In this document: piece by piece, positions 24,121 to 42,994 of the stretch
Numbering within the stretch: position 1 is the stretch's first letter
Layout of the letters: every line of letters begins with the position of its first letter
DNA from: Lepus europaeus
Taxonomy: Eukaryota > Chordata > Mammalia > Lagomorpha > Leporidae
Length of the DNA: 64,000 nucleotides
Assembly: GCF_033115175.1 (NCBI RefSeq)
Contig: NC_084838.1
Location: 38,667,468 to 38,731,467 of the forward strand
Reading direction: 5' to 3'
Program-made: the position numbers and the translations under genes
The notes under the pieces: model-generated
Databases searched by the model: none
The model's input: the letters and a program-made list of their open reading frames with translations, nothing else
What the model was told of the DNA's origin: nothing

Positions 24121-24375
24121 CAAAGAGAAAAAAAATGTTCCTGTCTGCTTGTTTACGCCCCCAATTCCCGCAATGGCTGGAGCTAGACCAGGCTGAAGCC
24201 AGAAGCCAGCAAGTCCACCTGGCTCTCCCGTGTGGAAGGCAAGGCCCCAACCATTGGAGCCATCGTCTGCTGCTTCCCAGGGTGTGCATAAGCTGGAAGC
24301 TGGAGTCAGGAGCAGAGGCAGGACGTGAACCCAGGGACGCCGACATGCAGTGTAGGTGTCCCAGCTGGCCACTCA
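24121..24375 (-). repeat. Old C-type SINE, minus strand, cut by a deletion (copy A)
   Basis: Starts abruptly at the junction GCAAAGAGAAAAAAAATG. The same element is intact at its GA-rich start in copy B (56640-56967). It is an older, diverged SINE ending in TGCAGTGTAGGTGTCCCAG. Confidence 0.75.
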
Positions 24376-24907
24376 ACGGCTGGCCCAGTGCCTACCCAGA
24401 AGTCAGCACTTCTCGTCCGCACGTGGGAAGCTATTAGGCCACCAGCTCCAGGCCTTCTTGGGCTTCCTGCGGCAGGCTGGATGATATGTGGAGTTCCAGC
24501 TCACTCTGACAGTAAAATTACCATGATGGACAGTGCAGACTTGGCGTTCTGGGAGGTTGAGTCAATGGCATCTGAACATGTCTGCAAAACTCTCCACGTG
24601 GCAAGGGACGGCTTCTCTCCCTGGAATTGAGGTGAGTATGGCTCACGACCCTGAGGCCAGCCAGTGGGGCTGGGAGTCTGGGGGCCCCTTCAGATGCAGG
24701 TGGAATGTCCTTCACAAGCAAGCTGCCAGCTGTGGCTGGAAAGCCTGTCTCCAGCAAACTGGCATCTCCCCCACTAATAGCTTCTTGTGCTGCACGTGTG
24801 ACCTTGCAGCCTTAAATCATACCTTCCGGGTGGGTGCAAGCTTTCACCCACAGCTGGCAGGGGAATGGGCTGAGCACCTGGGGAGAGTTGGACTGACTCC
24901 AAGAGAC

Positions 24908-25000
24908 CCAGAAAAGCAGCAGAGGATGGTGCAAGTACCTGGACCCTTGACACCCATGTGGGAGACCCAGATGGAGTTATATTCTCTGGGCCAATTCAAC
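24908..25000 (+). repeat. C-repeat SINE fragment
   Basis: AGAAAAGCAGCAGAGGATGG and ACACCCATGTGGGAGACCCA only. It sits exactly at the right-hand edge of duplication copy A. Confidence 0.65.
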
Positions 25001-26824
25001 CAGAAGTTTCCTTCCAAAGCGAATAGGATGACCTAAATCTTTTACTCATACTTAATCTTCTGCTGAGTGGAGCAAGCATATCTTTGAGCTCTGCTGTTCT
25101 GTCATGGCCTCCTTAAAAGGTCAAGGGTTCTAGTCTTACCTCCAGGGAAACCAGTGTTGCCCCACCTGGGTAACTGAAGAAGGAGAGACAGGGTCCACTG
25201 AGGCCTCCTCAAAGGTTCAAGGGGATATGAGTATGATGTGCTTAGGTTTATTGAGGCTGCCTTTGATGTGGATCATTCACCTGGTGATGGTGTTGCAGGT
25301 GGGAGTTCAGGCTGGACTGAACAGATGGCAAGAAAGAACTGTAGAAATATCTTACGTTATGCAAGAGGCCTCCTAAAGCAGAATATAGGAGAGACTTCAT
25401 ATAGTCTGTGTAAGGAGGAATGTGGGCAAGAAATAGTTGGGCTTAAAGCTCTCAGCTTGCCTCTCAGCCTCCTCCTAGGATACTTTAATTTTATTCCAGC
25501 AGTTTCAGAGAATTGCACATAATATTTTCCTTAAAGATAAAGAGATAGTTCCCTGAAATAGAAAAATGTTGGGCATTCCCAGAGAAAGGCAAAGGGACTA
25601 GAGTCTCATCTGGTGATTAGAGACTCACATGTCATTAAATTCTAGATTTTTGATCACTTTCTATGGCTGGTAATAGGACACTACAAAAGACTTAAAGTCC
25701 TCTTTTGAAGTCAAGATGAATTGTTTGCATCTCAAAATGCAGTGGGTCATAATGAGGAAATGAATGGAAGAGGTGAAGAGATAGACTGAAGGATGGCAGG
25801 AACCAAGGACTAGAGCTGTCAGGCTTATGTGGTATGGTTTTTGGGAGTAAAGGAGTCATTTTCTTAACGGGAAGGTACCAGGAAAATCCTGGGAGGTTAT
25901 TTAGCTCATTTAGTTTAGCATCATTGCTTATCATGAATATATATTCAGGAGTGAGGATGGTGGTGAGGTACCTGGCTGTTAGGTAGCATAGAAATAGGAC
26001 AGAGCAGCAGGGGTGTATCAGAGTTCCTGGAAGTAACTTGGAGGATTGAATATGTTTAGAAAACCCTTTATGTTATGGGCTGTTTCTTAGAAACTTCATT
26101 GTTCAACTTACTGCCCTTTATCACACTAATAGAAAACAAACACAATTTTGGTGTTTTCTGGCTTCTCCAAAGCACTTGGATTTTGGGTTTGTCTTCTAGC
26201 TATAGGTTTGTTTTAGTGTCAAGAAAAATAAATTTGCTCCCGTATCATGTCCTGGTCAAGATCATGTCAGTTTTTGTCCTAGGTACAGAGGCCTCCAAAT
26301 ACATGCTCATTTTCTTTACCTTTCCCTTGGAGTGGGGCCATTCCATTTCCTGCTGTGGTCTTTCTTCCAGGAGGCATTAACTCCATACAGCTGAAAGCAG
26401 TAGAGCTAAGAGACAGGCAGTAGGCTACAGCAGGCTCCTAGAAGGGTTTTCCTAAAGATCTTCCCAGTACCAGCAGGGAACATACAGGTTGGAATCTATC
26501 ATTTTGTTCTGACATCTGTAAAATTAGCTGTGTGTTATGGTTAAACACAAAAGAATCCCCCTCTGGAAGAGGTCACTATGAAAGTTATCAAAAATGACCC
26601 TTTTGAGCTGTGGGTTGAAGCTCTTCTCTAGGTGGGAAGGACTTTACAGCCTTTCTCGAGCATTCCCTTAGCGGAATACAGTGGAGACAAGGAAGAGACA
26701 GACAACCCTTGGCTTAGACACATAGAGTATATTTTGGGTGGGGCTCTTCCCACCTGTGCCTTAATGGAAATGACAATAGCAGTCCTCCTCAACGGATGTG
26801 GGGGTTGGGGGCACCTATAGGTTC
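25001..26824. other. 3' flank of the SPATA31F-type gene
   Basis: AT-rich single-copy sequence downstream of a minus-strand stop codon. It probably includes the 3' UTR, but I could not pick a poly(A) signal with confidence. No other gene was recognised. Confidence 0.4.
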
Positions 26825-31672
<4,848 letters not shown>

Positions 31673-31733
31673 CTTTTCATGACTGAGATCAGCTCCCACG
31701 GCTTCTCAGCTTCTTCCTGGGAAAGTCTCCTAG
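31673..31733 (-). CDS. SPATA31F1 (FAM205A)-like: SPATA31F-type gene, small internal exon
   Basis: A 61-base exon between a pyrimidine-rich acceptor (TTCCTCAG, 31741-31734) and a GT donor. It encodes RRLSQEEAEKPWELISVMK. The split codons complete correctly on both sides: the upstream G plus CT gives Ala, and AG plus C gives Ser. The peptide matches the remembered human FAM205A segment around SQEEAEK. Placement rests on splice signals, phase and this similarity. Confidence 0.82.
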
Positions 31734-32247
31734 CTGAGGAACCAGGAAAGAGTTTTATGGACCATGGGAGAGTGTCAGGGTTATCCCAGCGGAAGCTGGA
31801 GACCTATGACTCAACCAGAGCAGACTGAAATACCCAACTATCAATGATCTCAGGTGTGTCTACATACAGTCGAATCACGGCTTGTTCTCGTGGGCCTTTG
31901 CCCTGTGAATGAGGTGAGATCATTGGTATTGTGCCCATTTTATGGAGAACAAGACTGAGAGATGGTGTGACTTCTACAAGATTGTAAAACTAGCAAATCA
32001 AACAGTTAAGGGCATCTGGTTCCCAGGGGAAAAACAGAGAATTGGGGAACATTGTTATTTCCAACCCATGGAAATAACATTGTTATTTCCAACCCATGGA
32101 AGTCCTCTGTGGAAGTTGTCAGTCTGGTAAGTGGGAGCCTTCAGTGGTTAGAGCACTGACTCCTGGCACCAGGTGTCATGAAGGGACAGGAACTGTGGCT
32201 ACTTCACCCACAGTGGAAGGGAGTCAGAGGAGAGAGCAAGACTTTAC

Positions 32248-32293
32248 CTCTTGATGCTGCATCTCTGGCCCTCTGCCTGACTTTTCGGTGACG
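32248..32293 (-). CDS. SPATA31F1 (FAM205A)-like: SPATA31F-type gene, small upstream exon
   Basis: A 46-base exon after the acceptor TTTGTCTTTAAG (AG at 32295-32294), ending at the donor GTAAAG (from 32247). It encodes RHRKVRQRARDAASR, the basic segment expected between the membrane anchor and the SQEEAEK exon. Frame and phase join the next exon without a stop. The first exon, which should carry the start codon and a transmembrane helix, was not found up to the duplication edge at 35505. Confidence 0.72.
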
Positions 32294-32404
32294 CTTAAAG
32301 ACAAAAGCATTAGAATGTGAAGCTGGGGAACCATTTCTGTTTTCATGTCCTAGATGAGACAACAGTCCTATAATCACTTCCCACTCCCTTTCTATATCTC
32401 TCTC

Positions 32405-32742
32405 TGTATTTTTAAAAATATTTATTTATTTATTTGAAAGAGTTACCGAGAGAGAGACAGATGCAAAGAGAAAGATTGATCTTCTATCCTCTGGTTCACT
32501 CCCTAGATGGCTGCGATGGTCAGGGCTGAGCAAGGCCAAAGCCAGAAGCCAGGAGCCTCTTTCCAGTCTCCTATGTGGGTAGCAGGGGCCTACATACTTG
32601 GCCATATTCTGCTGCTTTTCCCAGGCACATTAGCAAGAAGCTGGATCAGAAGTGGAGCAGCCATGACACAAACCAGCACGCATAAGGGATACCAGCATTG
32701 TAGGCAGTGGCTTTACCCCCTACACCACAATGCCGGCCACTC
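32405..32742 (-). repeat. C-repeat SINE, minus strand
   Basis: AATATTTATTTATTTATTTG start, GA-rich block, GCCAGAAGCCAGGAGCCTCT and head ending CACAATGCCGGCC. It lies in the presumed first intron of the SPATA31F-type gene. Confidence 0.9.
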
Positions 32743-32811
32743 TATCTGCATTTTAGATCTTGTCCTACGTTTCCTTTACTTACACTCCACCTTCTTTACC
32801 CTGACTTTTCC

Positions 32812-32838
32812 CTTATCTATCTATCTATCTATCTATTT
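32812..32838 (+). repeat. (CTAT)n microsatellite
   Basis: About six CTAT units next to the T-rich start of an L1 fragment. Confidence 0.85.
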
Positions 32839-33215
32839 TTTAAATTTTATTTAATGAACATAAATTTCCAAAGTACAGCTTATGGATTACAATAGCTTCC
32901 CCCCCATAACTTCCCTCCCACCCACAACACTCCCCTCTCCCACCCCCTCTCCTCTTCCATTCACATCAAGATTAATTTTCAATTATCTTTATATAAAGAA
33001 GATCAATTTAGCATATATTAAGCAAAGATTTCAACAGTTTGCACCCACACAGAAACACAAAGTGTAAAATACTATTTGAGTACTAGTTATAGCATTAATT
33101 AAACACCTAAGAATAATTGTGTATTAATTACAGAGTTCAACCAATAGTTTTAAGTAGAACATAAAAATACTAAAAGGGTAAAGTATTAAGTTCTTTTTTT
33201 CCTTTTTTTTGTTTG
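32838..33215 (-). repeat. Lagomorph L1 3' UTR fragment, minus strand
   Basis: A T-rich start (poly-A tail on the minus strand), then AATGAACATAAATTTCCAAA, the CCCTCCCACCC-rich block and CAGTTTGCACCCACACAGAA, as in rabbit L1 3' UTRs. A second related copy follows. Confidence 0.65.
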
Positions 33216-33845
33216 TAATGTAGTTTTTTTTTTTATTTAATAAATGTGAATTTACAAAGTGCAACTTTTGTATTGTTGTGGCTTCCCCCCCCAACCTCCC
33301 TCCCTCCCGTGGCCCTCCCCTCTCCCACTCCCTCTCCCATCCCACCCTTCATTGAGTTTCATTTTCAATTACCTTCATATACTGAAGATCAACTTAGTAT
33401 ATACTAAGCAAGGATTGCAACAGACTGCACTCACACAACCACACAAGGTATAGGGTATTGTTCAACTAGTAGTTTCATAGTAAAACACATTAAGGACAGA
33501 GATCCTACGTGGGGAGCATGTACCCAGTGACTCCCGTTGTTGATTTAACAATTGGCACTCTTATTTATGATGTCAGCAATCACCCCAGACTCTTGCTATG
33601 AGCTGTCTAGGCTATGGAAGCCCCTTGAGTTCACCGACTCTGAATTTGTTTAGTCAAGGCCGTATCACAGTGGAGGTTCCTTCTTCCCTTCAGAGAAAGG
33701 TGCCTCTCTCCGTTATGGCCTGTTCCTTCTGCTGGGGTCTTGTTCACCAGGATCTTTCATTTATTATCTATTTATTTATTATTCACCTGAGTCTCTTCAA
33801 AATTCTATACCTCCCATCCAATTCCCAGGACAAGTTCTGATAGAG
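33216..33845 (-). repeat. Second L1 3' UTR fragment, minus strand
   Basis: Repeats the order of the previous fragment (poly-T, AATAAATGTGAATTTACAAA, C-rich block, AGTTTCATTTTCAATTACC, ACATTAAGGACAGAGATCCT) and extends further. The two are independent insertions of related L1s. Confidence 0.62.
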
Positions 33846-35504
<1,659 letters not shown>

Positions 35505-35526
35505 GATTCTAAGAAGTCTCCATTGC

Positions 35527-35997
35527 ATCCTACAGTCACCACTGGCGGGTCTATAAATTAGTACAGCCAGTATGGAAAACATGTAAATTCATCACATAAG
35601 TTAAAACTAGAACCACATATAATCCAGCAATGCTACTAGTGGGATATCACCAGTGGAATGAAATCGATATGTCAGGGAGATACCTGCTCTCCCATGTTCA
35701 TTGCAGCATTATCCACAATGGCCAAGATATGGAATATATACAGGTCTACACATACATACACACACAGTGGGGTCTAATTTGGCCTTTCAAAGGAGGGACA
35801 ACCTGCCATTTGCAGCAGCATGGGTGAACCTAGAGGGCACTGTGCTAAGTGAAGTAAGGCAGACGCAGGAAGACAAACACCGCATGAGCTCACTCGTATG
35901 TGGAAATGAAGGTGCAGATCTCACAGAAGCAGAGAGTAGACTGGCTGTCTGGAGGATGAGTGGGAGGTTTGAATGGGGAGAGTTTAGCTAAGGTTAC
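35527..35997 (+). repeat. L1 3' region fragment (copy B)
   Basis: Paralogue of 14630-15100, with a handful of substitutions. Confidence 0.7.
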
Positions 35998-36132
35998 CTT
36001 TAGGGTCCAGTGATTTTCTCCGGCCTTTCCAGATGGCTAGGGTCTCCAGGCAACATGTAATTTCCCACTTACCCCTAGAACCTGGGACTCTATCAATCAG
36101 GGCTCTGTTTAAAACTGGCAAGATGCCAGCTG

Positions 36133-36469
36133 TTGGGGGCGGCGCTGTGGTGTAGTGGGTTAACCTGCTGCCTGCAGTGCTGGCATCCCAAATGGGCAAC
36201 GGTTTGAGCCCCGGCTGTTCCGCTTCCCATCCAGCTCTCTGCTTATGGCCTAGGAAAGCATTGAAAGACGGCCCAAGTCTGCAGGCCCTTGCACCTGCAT
36301 GGGAGACCCAAAAAAAGCTCCTGGCTCCTGGCTTCAGTTCGGCCAGCCCAGCTCCAGCCATTTGGGGAGTGAACCAGCAGATGGAAGACCTCTGTCTCTA
36401 TGTCTATCTGTCTCTCTCACTGCAACTCTGCCTTTCAAACAAATAAACCAATCTTTAAAAAAGAAAACA
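36133..36469 (+). repeat. C-repeat SINE (copy B)
   Basis: Paralogue of the SINE at 15236-15572, differing by a few bases. Confidence 0.9.
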
Positions 36470-38300
36470 AGATGGCAGCTGTTGCTTCAGGTCTCAGAAG
36501 TCACGTGTAACCCTGGGTTAGCACTCGGTCCGCGTTAGGATCATCCGTACAGACGGGATGTTGGCGGCCCCAGCCCTGGGCCCATGCTTCTGATTAATCA
36601 GAGCTAAAGTACCTTCTGGAATGGTTTCAGGGTCCTTATGCACCTCCTGGAGGAAAGCCGGGAATTCTGCCCCCTGGGTCTTTTGGGCGCCCACTTCTAT
36701 TTGTTCTTGATTTAAAAACACAGTAGCAACCAATTTGGTTAGCAGTTTTCTTCCCCAAGAGTGGGGTGGGGCACTCAGAAACACACAAAAATGAGTGCGT
36801 CAGCTCATGAGAACCTGCTTCGCAAGGCAGAGGCTCCAGAAGTCTCTTTCAATCTCCTTTCCCGGAAACTCTTTCAGTATTACACTCCTCCTTAGGACGA
36901 CAGACCCTTGCAGCAGCCAACAAGTTACTTGGCTTCCCCTCTTCCATCTCTAGTGTGACCCAGGGTTCCACGGGGGAGGTTTGGGTTTTATCCCTAGGAG
37001 ATAATCAGGGACCTCCATAGCCCCTGGATCTTCCCCTGCATGGAGGAGCTGCAGGATTGGGTTTGCCCTTGGCCACTCCCACTGCCAACGGCTCTCCAGT
37101 TCCAGCATGCACATGGCTGAGGCTGTAACTTAGTCGGTGGCCTATGGTTGGTACCATAGTGGGGGCGTGGGGTTACTCACCCATAGTGGCTCCTCCCATC
37201 CTTCTGGGTTACCTGGAACAGCCTAGATGGCAACCACCAACAAAGCCAGGTGTCTTTGCATCTCTCTGTTCTCTCCTGCTGTGTCTGGGTTGTTGACACT
37301 TTAAAGGCAATCTCCACCAGCGGACAGGGATTAGCCTCAGGCCCCATAGCCAATTTCTGCAGCTTATCTGGCCATCGGGGGCTTGACTACCTGCAGAGGT
37401 GGATTTGTGAGTTGGAAAAATGCCCCTCATCAGTGGTGGGAATCTTCTGGGCTGGCTCTTAGGCCTTACCGTGTGCCGGCCAATGAACCTGGTGGAGGAG
37501 AGACAAGTCTGCCACCCCCGTGCTGGGTGATGCTGGTCGTGCCATCAGGAAGGGGTGGGAGTGGTGCCAGCCAAGCTGTTCCCACAGACAGAGGGCTAGC
37601 CAGAGTCTGGGGAACAGGGTAGGGGCTTTTGCAGATCCTCTTTCCAGTTATTCTATTTTTCCACTGAGGGACTTCCAGAAGAGCCAGATTTTATTTCTCA
37701 TTCAATGTTTCTCTTCATCTTGGGACATACAAGTCACCAGGCAAGAAGGACACAGAAAACTGCACATGGCAAGGATGGAGGATGGAGCCCTATGCAGGAA
37801 GTTTGCTCTTGTATATGTGATGAAAGAGTTGTCACCCGACTGGGCAAGCAGAAAAAACTGGCGAAGCTCAGAAATCATTAGGCAATTCACGAAGGAGAAA
37901 TACAATCCCAGACATAACAACCAGAGCAGTGGCAAGAAAAACCAAGACATCAGACACTCCTGCCATCACCGAGCTCCCAGCACAAAACAGGACTGATTCT
38001 GAGATTTCTCTGCCTGTCCCTGTTCCCAGGAGCAAGCGAGCCCTGGATGGGCCACCGTCAACTGCTTCACTCGCTAGGGACAGTCCTATCTCCTATCTGG
38101 GTTTGCCCATTTTGATAGTGAACACAAGGGGCTCATTCACCCGGGGGTCACCCAGTAATCGACCTTGAGCAGGAGTTGCTCTGGGAAAGCTTTATCTCCT
38201 GTGACAGGGGCCGAGACAGTGGGCAGGGAGCCACCCCAAGAAGAGAGGCCATTGGCCGGTGCTTCCACAGCAGTTAGGGGAGCATCCCAGGTGCAGCAGG

Positions 38301-39207
38301 GGAGGAGGGAGACGGCCCCTCCTGATTGTGCAGTGAGCAACTTGCCTCCTTATCTGCCATATGCTCCCAAGATGGCGGCATCTTCCCGGCCAGGCAGAAA
38401 ACCCAGTGTGATGAAGAATGAGCTCAGCGAAGGCCGTGAAGGTCTGCCCTGAGCTGCTATCTCGCTGCTTTGCTCCCTGGTTGTGGTGGTCTGGCCGCCC
38501 ATCTGAGTGCAAGGTTGCAAGCTAAGCCCTGCTGGAACATTCTCTGATAAGCAAACCAGAGACTTGAGACTCTGCCGGTGTTTTGGTGCCGCTTCCTCTT
38601 TCCGCCTTAATCCCACACTGCTGTCTGCACAACCACTTCTCCCTTTCTGTCAGTGGCCCCGGGAGATGAGGGGGGCTGTGGCCAACGCCATGGTTCCTAA
38701 GAGCAGGATGCTGATTTTAGAGAGGACCGAACTGCCTGGTCCCTCCCACTGTCCCGGTGACCAGGGAGTTCAGCAGGGCTGGGGTTTGTCTTTTGTTTTT
38801 GCTGTGTTACCCCTCCCTTCCCGGAAAGCCCACCGAAGTCCGAATCTCTGCCTGTTGCTTGTTACTGCACAAGAAATCCTGCATGAAAGGCACCTCTGCT
38901 ACCCTCCAGAGTCTGGGAATGGGAGAAAGTGCAATTCCAGAGAAATGCGCGCTCTTGGAGGCAAGGAGCTAAGGTCTTGCTAGCACAAAGCAGCTACGGT
39001 ATGATACCACTGAGGTTGTACACAAAGCTTCTCCAGAAATCTGAGTGCTCTTTGCTTCTGTGTTCTTAGATTAGAAGCTTCTGTCACCTACGGAACAACA
39101 GCAGGGTGGGGGTGGGGGTGGGGAGAACCAGTTTATGTTGAATCCTGACATGGACCTGGGAAAAGTCCCTCCCATCCTCCGGGTTACCATTTTCCCGTAA
39201 GTACCAT
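38301..39207. other. Block present only in duplication copy B (0.9 kb)
   Basis: Contains an AAGATGGCGGC motif near 38370, and GC-moderate sequence with no recognised gene. It directly follows the 3' end of an OR pseudogene. LTR origin is possible but I could not define ends. Confidence 0.6.
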
Positions 39208-40209
39208 GAGGAGCTCGGAGGCACACTTCCTGGCAGTCTGCAGCTCTCTGACAGTCACGCAGGTGGGTGGTTTGAGTCACCAGGGTCCTTGCTGTGGCCT
39301 TCATGTCCTTGTTCCTGAGGCTGTAGATGATGGGGTTCAGCATGGGGGTCAGAAGTCCATAGAAGAGGGAGATGAGTTTGTTTGCAAGGTCCTGCTTGTC
39401 TGCCCCCAGGGGGTCCTTGGACTTGGGCTTCCCGTCCATGAAGAGGATGGTCCTGTAGAAGATAATCACCACAGTGAGGTGGGCAGAGCAGGTGGAGAAG
39501 GCCTTTTTCCTGCCCTCAGTTGACAGATCCTCAGGATGGTGGTGAGGATGAACACATAGGAGATGGAGATGAACAGGACTGGGACAGCAAGGAAGATCAC
39601 GTTGGCCACAACCATGCTGACCACGTTGATGGAGATGTCAGCACAGGCCAACTTCAGCACAGCCAGGATCTCACAGGTGACGTGGTTGATGATGTTGTCC
39701 CCACAGAAGGGTAATTGTACTGCAAGAGAGACCTGGACCAAGGAGTTGGCTCCACCAGCCACCCAGTAGTCGGCAGCCATGGGCACATAGGCAGCCTCGC
39801 TCATGACCACGGGGTACCTAAGGGGGCGGCAGATGGCCACGTAGCGATCAAACGCCATCATGCCCAGGAGCACACACTCTGTGGCTCCCATGGCAAAGGA
39901 GAGGAACATCTGGACGGCACAGCCTGAGAAGGAGATGGTCTTCCTGGGGTCAGGAAGCTGTCGAGAATGAGGGGGACGGAGGAGGTGGTTGTGTAGCACC
40001 CGTCCAGGAGGGAATGGGCCCAGGAAGAAGTACATGGGCGGGTGCAGGCGGGCGTCCAGGGCGGTCACCAGGAAGAGGACCCGTTGCCCAGCAGGATCCC
40101 CAGGTACATGGACAGGATGAGCATGACGAATGTCTTCTCCAGCGTTGGGTGGGCTGAGTCCCAGGAGAATGAACCTCACCATGGGGAAGGTACTATTCGT
40201 CTCATCCAT
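39071..40209 (-). pseudogene. OR2S2-like (pseudogene): OR2S2-like olfactory receptor pseudogene (copy B)
   Basis: Starts at ATG 40209 ([11 protein letters not shown]). Compared with the intact receptor at 58698 it has a 2-base loss near 40152 and a 1-base loss near 40081, which together restore frame. A further shifted patch (PPGRVLHNHLLRPPHSRQ) contains a 3-base gain and compensating losses. A 1-base loss near 39525 (after LTTILRI) throws the last third out of frame. The core [17 protein letters not shown] is intact, and the out-of-frame C-terminus still encodes [11 protein letters not shown]. The 1-base loss near GGGCAAC and the GGCCCATTCCC lesion are shared with copy A, so this receptor was already damaged before duplication. 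Confidence 0.88.
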
Positions 40210-40854
40210 GGTGCGTCTTCTCTGACACTTCCGGGAACTCAGAAGGTCAAGTCCAGTGTTCTCTCCCTCCAGGTGTGCTGAGGCAGTCGGGTGAGAATCT
40301 TTGCCCTAATGCACAATGGGGGAATAGCCCTGACCATGTGCTCACCTGGGTGTGGTTCTAGGAGCAACACAGTAGAGTTCAGCATTTAGCTTTGGCTGTG
40401 AGAACAAACAGGTTCACTTGGACCAACTTTCTTGTAGATGGCACTTAGAAAAACTAGACAGAAGGTGCAAATGGGGTGGGAGACATTGCAGAGGTAACAG
40501 GACAACAGGAGGTGTGGGGTCACGGTTCTGGGAAAAGCAGGGGTTGGGGAAGTGCGGACAGCCTGGAGATTGTGTCCCAAAGTGGGGCTTTGAAGCCTCT
40601 CGAGGCACCGCCAGCAGCCCCTGGAGATGGGCAACAGGTTCTGGGGTACAAAGTCCACTGTGAGGGCCCCCAACTAAACTTTTTGGAATGGGATCACAAA
40701 GGGCAGCGCAATAGAACAAGAATAGGTAAGAGGAAGCAGGTGTCAGTCTGCATGTTCCCACAGCCCTGAGGTCAGGCTGAGCTGGTCCCAGACCTTCAAG
40801 GCTCCCAGTACCTGAGAGGCAAACACTAACATCACCCCAGTATTGAGACAACTT

Positions 40855-41204
40855 CTTTTTTATTTCTTAAAGATGTATTTATTTATTTGAAAGGCAGAAT
40901 TAGAGAGAGGGTTAGGCAGAGGCAGAGATAGAGAGAAAGAGAGAGAGGTCTTCCACCTGCTGGTTCACTCCTCAAATGGCTGCAACGGCCAAGGCTGGGC
41001 CAGGCAGCAGTCAGGAGACAGGAGCTTGATCAAGTCTTCCACACAGGTGCAGGTGCAGGTGCAGGTGCAGGGGCCTAAGCCCTTGGGCCATCTTCCGCTG
41101 CTTTCCTGGGATCAGGAGCAGGGAACTGGATCGGAAGTGGAGCAGCCAGGACTGGAACTGGCGCCCATATGTTGCTGCTGCACCATAGTGCTGGCCCTGG
41201 TGCA
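40855..41204 (-). repeat. C-repeat SINE with hexamer expansion (copy B)
   Basis: Paralogue of 19050-19402. It carries the same four CAGGTG-type units but lacks an 11-base stretch near 41170. Confidence 0.88.
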
Positions 41205-41710
41205 ATTTCTATAAATAATTTTGGAAATATAACTGCTGGCATACATTGTAAACATAAGGCACACAAGGTGATAACACGATATTAATGAACACCAAAAAAA
41301 AAAAAAAAAAAAAAAACAGAAAAATCAAGCATCCTCATCCTTGGCCCAGGCGGGAGCCTAGAGGACACTGCTGAGAGAAGCAGCCCACGTCTTGACACTC
41401 ACAGTGCCACGGCCTGAAAGTCCTGCTGATCCTTTTGTAAACGTGGAGCAGCCGGCGGGCCCCTGGGGCACTGCAACCCTGCAGCTTCCCCTTGGCTTCA
41501 TCTTCTGCTGCCTGACCCGAGGCACCGCGCTCCTGAGACTGCAGAACCTGCGGTCCTGCTGTGAGCGCTTCTTTCTGGGAAGCTTAACTCTCTCCCCAGA
41601 CTTCTAGGCGTTCTTAAAGTAGCATTTGTTCTGGCCCAGTACAAAACCTGGTTGCAAGTTTGAGGGTGCTGGGCAAGTTGGCTCTGTTTGCCCTGTAACC
41701 AAAATACTCG

Positions 41711-42052
41711 TGAGGGACCGGCGTGTGGCGCAGCGGGTTAAGCCGACACCTGCTCTGCTGCCACCCCCTATCGGAGGTCCAGTTCCAGTCTCGGCTGCTT
41801 CACTTCTGATCCAGCTCCCTGCTAATGTCCTTGGGAAGGCAGCGGAGGAGGGCTCAGGTATTTGGGCCTCTGCCGCCCACATGGGAGACCTGGATGGGGT
41901 TTCCAGGCTCCTGGCTTCAGCCTGGCCCAGCCTGGCCATTATGGTCTTTTCAGAAGTGAACCAGTGGCTGGATCTTTCTCCCTGTCCTTCCCCACCTGTC
42001 TGTAACTCTGCCTTTCAAATAAATAAATCACTCTTAAAAAGCAAATACGCAT
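41711..42052 (+). repeat. C-repeat SINE
   Basis: GGGACCGGCGTGTGGCGCAG head to CAAATAAATAAATCACTCTT tail. Confidence 0.88.
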
Positions 42053-42289
42053 GACTACTCCGATTCCCAGCTCCAAGAGCCTCAGCCGTTGCCGGGGCTG
42101 CCTGCCTGGGAAGCTCCGGGCAGCCCCTGAGTGGGGCCTCAGCCCGCAGTGCTCATGGGAGCCATGATGATTCAATTCAGGTTTTACAGACAGTTTTGGA
42201 GCATCTGCTCTGGGCCAGGCACAGTTCAGGGTGAGGGAAAACAGCAATGAAAGGCACAGCTCCTGACCCCAAAGAACTCAAGATCTAGA

Positions 42290-42590
42290 GAGGGGTGGGC
42301 GAGCGCTTGGCCTTGTGGTGAAGGCACTCACGCCCCTCCCTGGAGTGCCTCAGTCCCATCCCAGCACTGCTAGGACTCTGACTTCTTGCTAATGCAGATC
42401 TGTGTGGGCCGTGGTGATGGCTCAAGAAATTAGGTTCCTGTAGCCACGCGTGAAACCTGGATTGAGATCCCAGCTTCACCCCAGCCCAGCCCCAGCCACC
42501 GAGGGCCTTGAGGGGAGTGACCCAGTGGCTGGGAGCACTCCCTCTGGTCTGTCTCTGTCTTTTTCTCTCTGCCTCTCAAATAAAGTAATT
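42290..42590 (+). repeat. Old C-type SINE
   Basis: Diverged copy: GCTTGGCCTTGTGGTGAAGG, TCCCAGCTTCACCCCAGCCC, CTCTCAAATAAAGTAA. It belongs to an older subfamily. Confidence 0.68.
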
Positions 42591-42994
42591 TTTATTTGAG
42601 ACAGTCCTGCAAACAATTAGACCATCGTCATACTCTCCTTCGACCGCACTAATCACTCCAGGGCTTGTAACCCGTGGGGCCTCTGTTCCTCTCCCAGGCC
42701 AAGAACTGTTCCTGCATTTCTGATAGTCCTGGTGCCAGGCTTGACTGAGCAGTGTGGAGCTCTTGGCCTCCCGACAAGGCTCAATTCCCCCGGAAGTAGC
42801 TGGCCTTTGGGATGGAGCTGAACTCTACCCCCTTGCAGCCTGCACCGGACCCTGCCATCTGGGGCCTCAACGGGCAGTTAACCATCCTCCACGTCCCCCG
42901 CGGGACAGCCTCACATATCCAGACATTGTTTGGCTTCAGCACGAAGATGAACAAGAATCCATCTCCCCCTTCCCCCTAGGTCCTTGAAAAACAC

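Larger units (their letters stand above)
14608..24909 (+). repeat. Segmental duplication, copy A
   Basis: Aligns in the same orientation with 35505-57492 at very high identity by eye. Offsets are 20,897 up to 17403, about 21,805 to 19.3 kb and about 21,794 after it to 19878, 24,752-24,760 from 19884 to 24124, and about 32,583 from there to the end. The jumps mark three blocks missing from A. The left edge lies at GATTCTAAGAAGTCTC inside an L1 fragment, and the right edge at CCAAGAGACCC, after which A and B share nothing. The copy holds an OR2S2-like pseudogene, four SINEs and the 5'-cut remnant of a fifth. Confidence 0.95.
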
